From Bacteriovorax sp. (GTDB lineage: Bacteria > Bdellovibrionota > Bacteriovoracia > Bacteriovoracales > Bacteriovoracaceae), in contig JACMPM010000011.1 in NCBI GenBank assembly GCA_014377485.1, positions 1 through 63,429 of the forward strand: 63,429 nt of DNA, in the 5' to 3' direction. This document shows positions 62,903 through 63,429 of the stretch, piece by piece (position 1 is the first letter of the stretch; the number at the start of each line of letters is the position of its first letter). The notes under the pieces were generated by a model. That model saw only the letters and a list, made by a program, of their open reading frames with translations. It made no database searches and was not told the DNA's origin. The position numbers and the translations under genes are program-made.

Positions 62903-63429
62903 ATGAAATTGAAAATTCTCACAAGTGCTCTCACTCTATCCCTTCTCTCTATGGTTCCAGTTCTTGCAAAAACTACTCTAACCAGAGATACAGGTGCCCC
63001 AGTTGGGGATAATCAAAATTCTCAAACAGCAGGCCCCACCGGTCCTGTTCTTCTCCAAGATGCTCATCTGATTGAAAAATTGGCCAGATTTGATCGTGAA
63101 AGAATACCTGAACGTGTAGTTCATGCTAGAGGTACAGGTGCATTCGGCGAATTTGTAAGCTATGGGGATCAGTCTGACTTAACTAAAGCAAATATCTTTG
63201 CAAAAAAAGGAAAAAAAACGCCAACCTTCGTGCGATTTTCAGCAGTAATTCACGGCAATCACTCTCCAGAAACACTGAGAGATCCGCGTGGATTTGCCAC
63301 AAAGTTCTTTACCGATGAAGGTAACTGGGACTTAGTTGGTAACAATCTTCCAGTATTTTTTATTCGTGATGCGATGAAATTTCCAGACATGGTTCACTCA
63401 CTAAAGCCTGATCCAGTTACAAATATTCA
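62903..63429 (+). CDS. Catalase with signal peptide (3' truncated by the window)
   Basis: A heme catalase, of which the first 175 residues are visible. A signal peptide of about 22 residues ([21 protein letters not shown]) indicates export to the periplasm. The mature part has the family markers: [21 protein letters not shown] with the distal catalytic His, [25 protein letters not shown], and [16 protein letters not shown] with the catalytic Asn. AGGAG lies upstream of the ATG. The window ends before the proximal Tyr, so completeness cannot be judged. Confidence 0.93.
   Translation, partial: MKLKILTSALTLSLLSMVPVLAKTTLTRDTGAPVGDNQNSQTAGPTGPVLLQDAHLIEKLARFDRERIPERVVHARGTGAFGEFVSYGDQSDLTKANIFAKKGKKTPTFVRFSAVIHGNHSPETLRDPRGFATKFFTDEGNWDLVGNNLPVFFIRDAMKFPDMVHSLKPDPVTNI

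Overview
The window is AT-rich chromosomal DNA from a Gram-negative bacterium. Outer-membrane genes (LptE, an Mla-type lipid transport system, several lipoproteins), a delta-like gene order (lptE-holA, yceD-rpmF-fabHDG-acpP-fabF), many sensor kinases and many lineage-specific proteins suggest a member of the Bdellovibrionota, most likely close to the Bacteriovoracaceae. That placement is inference from gene content; no rRNA gene is present. No insertion sequence, prophage, integrase or CRISPR array was seen, so this is mostly ordinary chromosome with some lineage-specific islands.

Layout. 1-7.4 kb: a cyclic-nucleotide-binding protein, thiolase, a histone-H1-like protein with a zinc-type motif, and an acyl-CoA dehydrogenase / crotonase / 3-hydroxyacyl-CoA dehydrogenase operon; with the thiolase these cover a C4 acyl-CoA or beta-oxidation cycle. 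Then rpsT. 7.5-17.6 kb: holA-lptE, a divergent DciA-like gene, and a long leftward operon aroK - receiver-like protein - alr - mlaE - mlaF - mlaD (with a predicted outer-membrane barrel tail) - GYF-like membrane protein - Sua5/YrdC. 17.7-25.7 kb: yceD, rpmF and the fatty-acid synthesis cluster fabH-fabD-fabG-acpP-fabF followed by glyA-nrdR-nusB; plsX is missing from its usual place after rpmF. 25.7-31.9 kb: methyltransferase, greB, def-trmO, an SDR, tRNA-Asp with a clear promoter, a coiled-coil histidine kinase and a DTW-domain protein.

32-35 kb is a small island: a leftward operon of a GNAT-like protein, a heme-oxygenase-like diiron protein, an unknown protein and an XRE regulator, beside a divergently regulated-looking 88-residue gene. 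Both promoters carry the same palindrome ATTCCA-N2-TGGAAT, so they probably form one regulon. 35-41 kb: YaeQ, a GAF histidine kinase, and a three-gene unit of a kinase-like sensor lacking its phospho-acceptor histidine, a response regulator and a patatin phospholipase. 41.4-42.3 kb: a manganese (yybP-ykoY) riboswitch ahead of a GDT1/TMEM165-type exporter, with a leader that can sequester the ribosome binding site.

42.3-52.9 kb holds housekeeping genes (ogt, PLD-family lipoprotein, RlmM-like methyltransferase, radical SAM/SPASM protein, coaBC, panC, hflX, metG) and one 29-codon membrane-peptide gene. 53-61.3 kb is the most unusual region: six tightly overlapping leftward genes encoding an MFS transporter, a GNAT protein, a LuxE-type acyl-protein synthetase, a LuxC-type acyl reductase fused to a PaaK-like adenylating domain, a second PaaK-like enzyme and a pseudopilin-like protein, with no luciferase or LuxD in sight. 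The genes together suggest activation and reduction of an acyl or aryl acid followed by export. The window ends with a receiver protein, an M24 peptidase, a decayed ORF and the start of an exported catalase.
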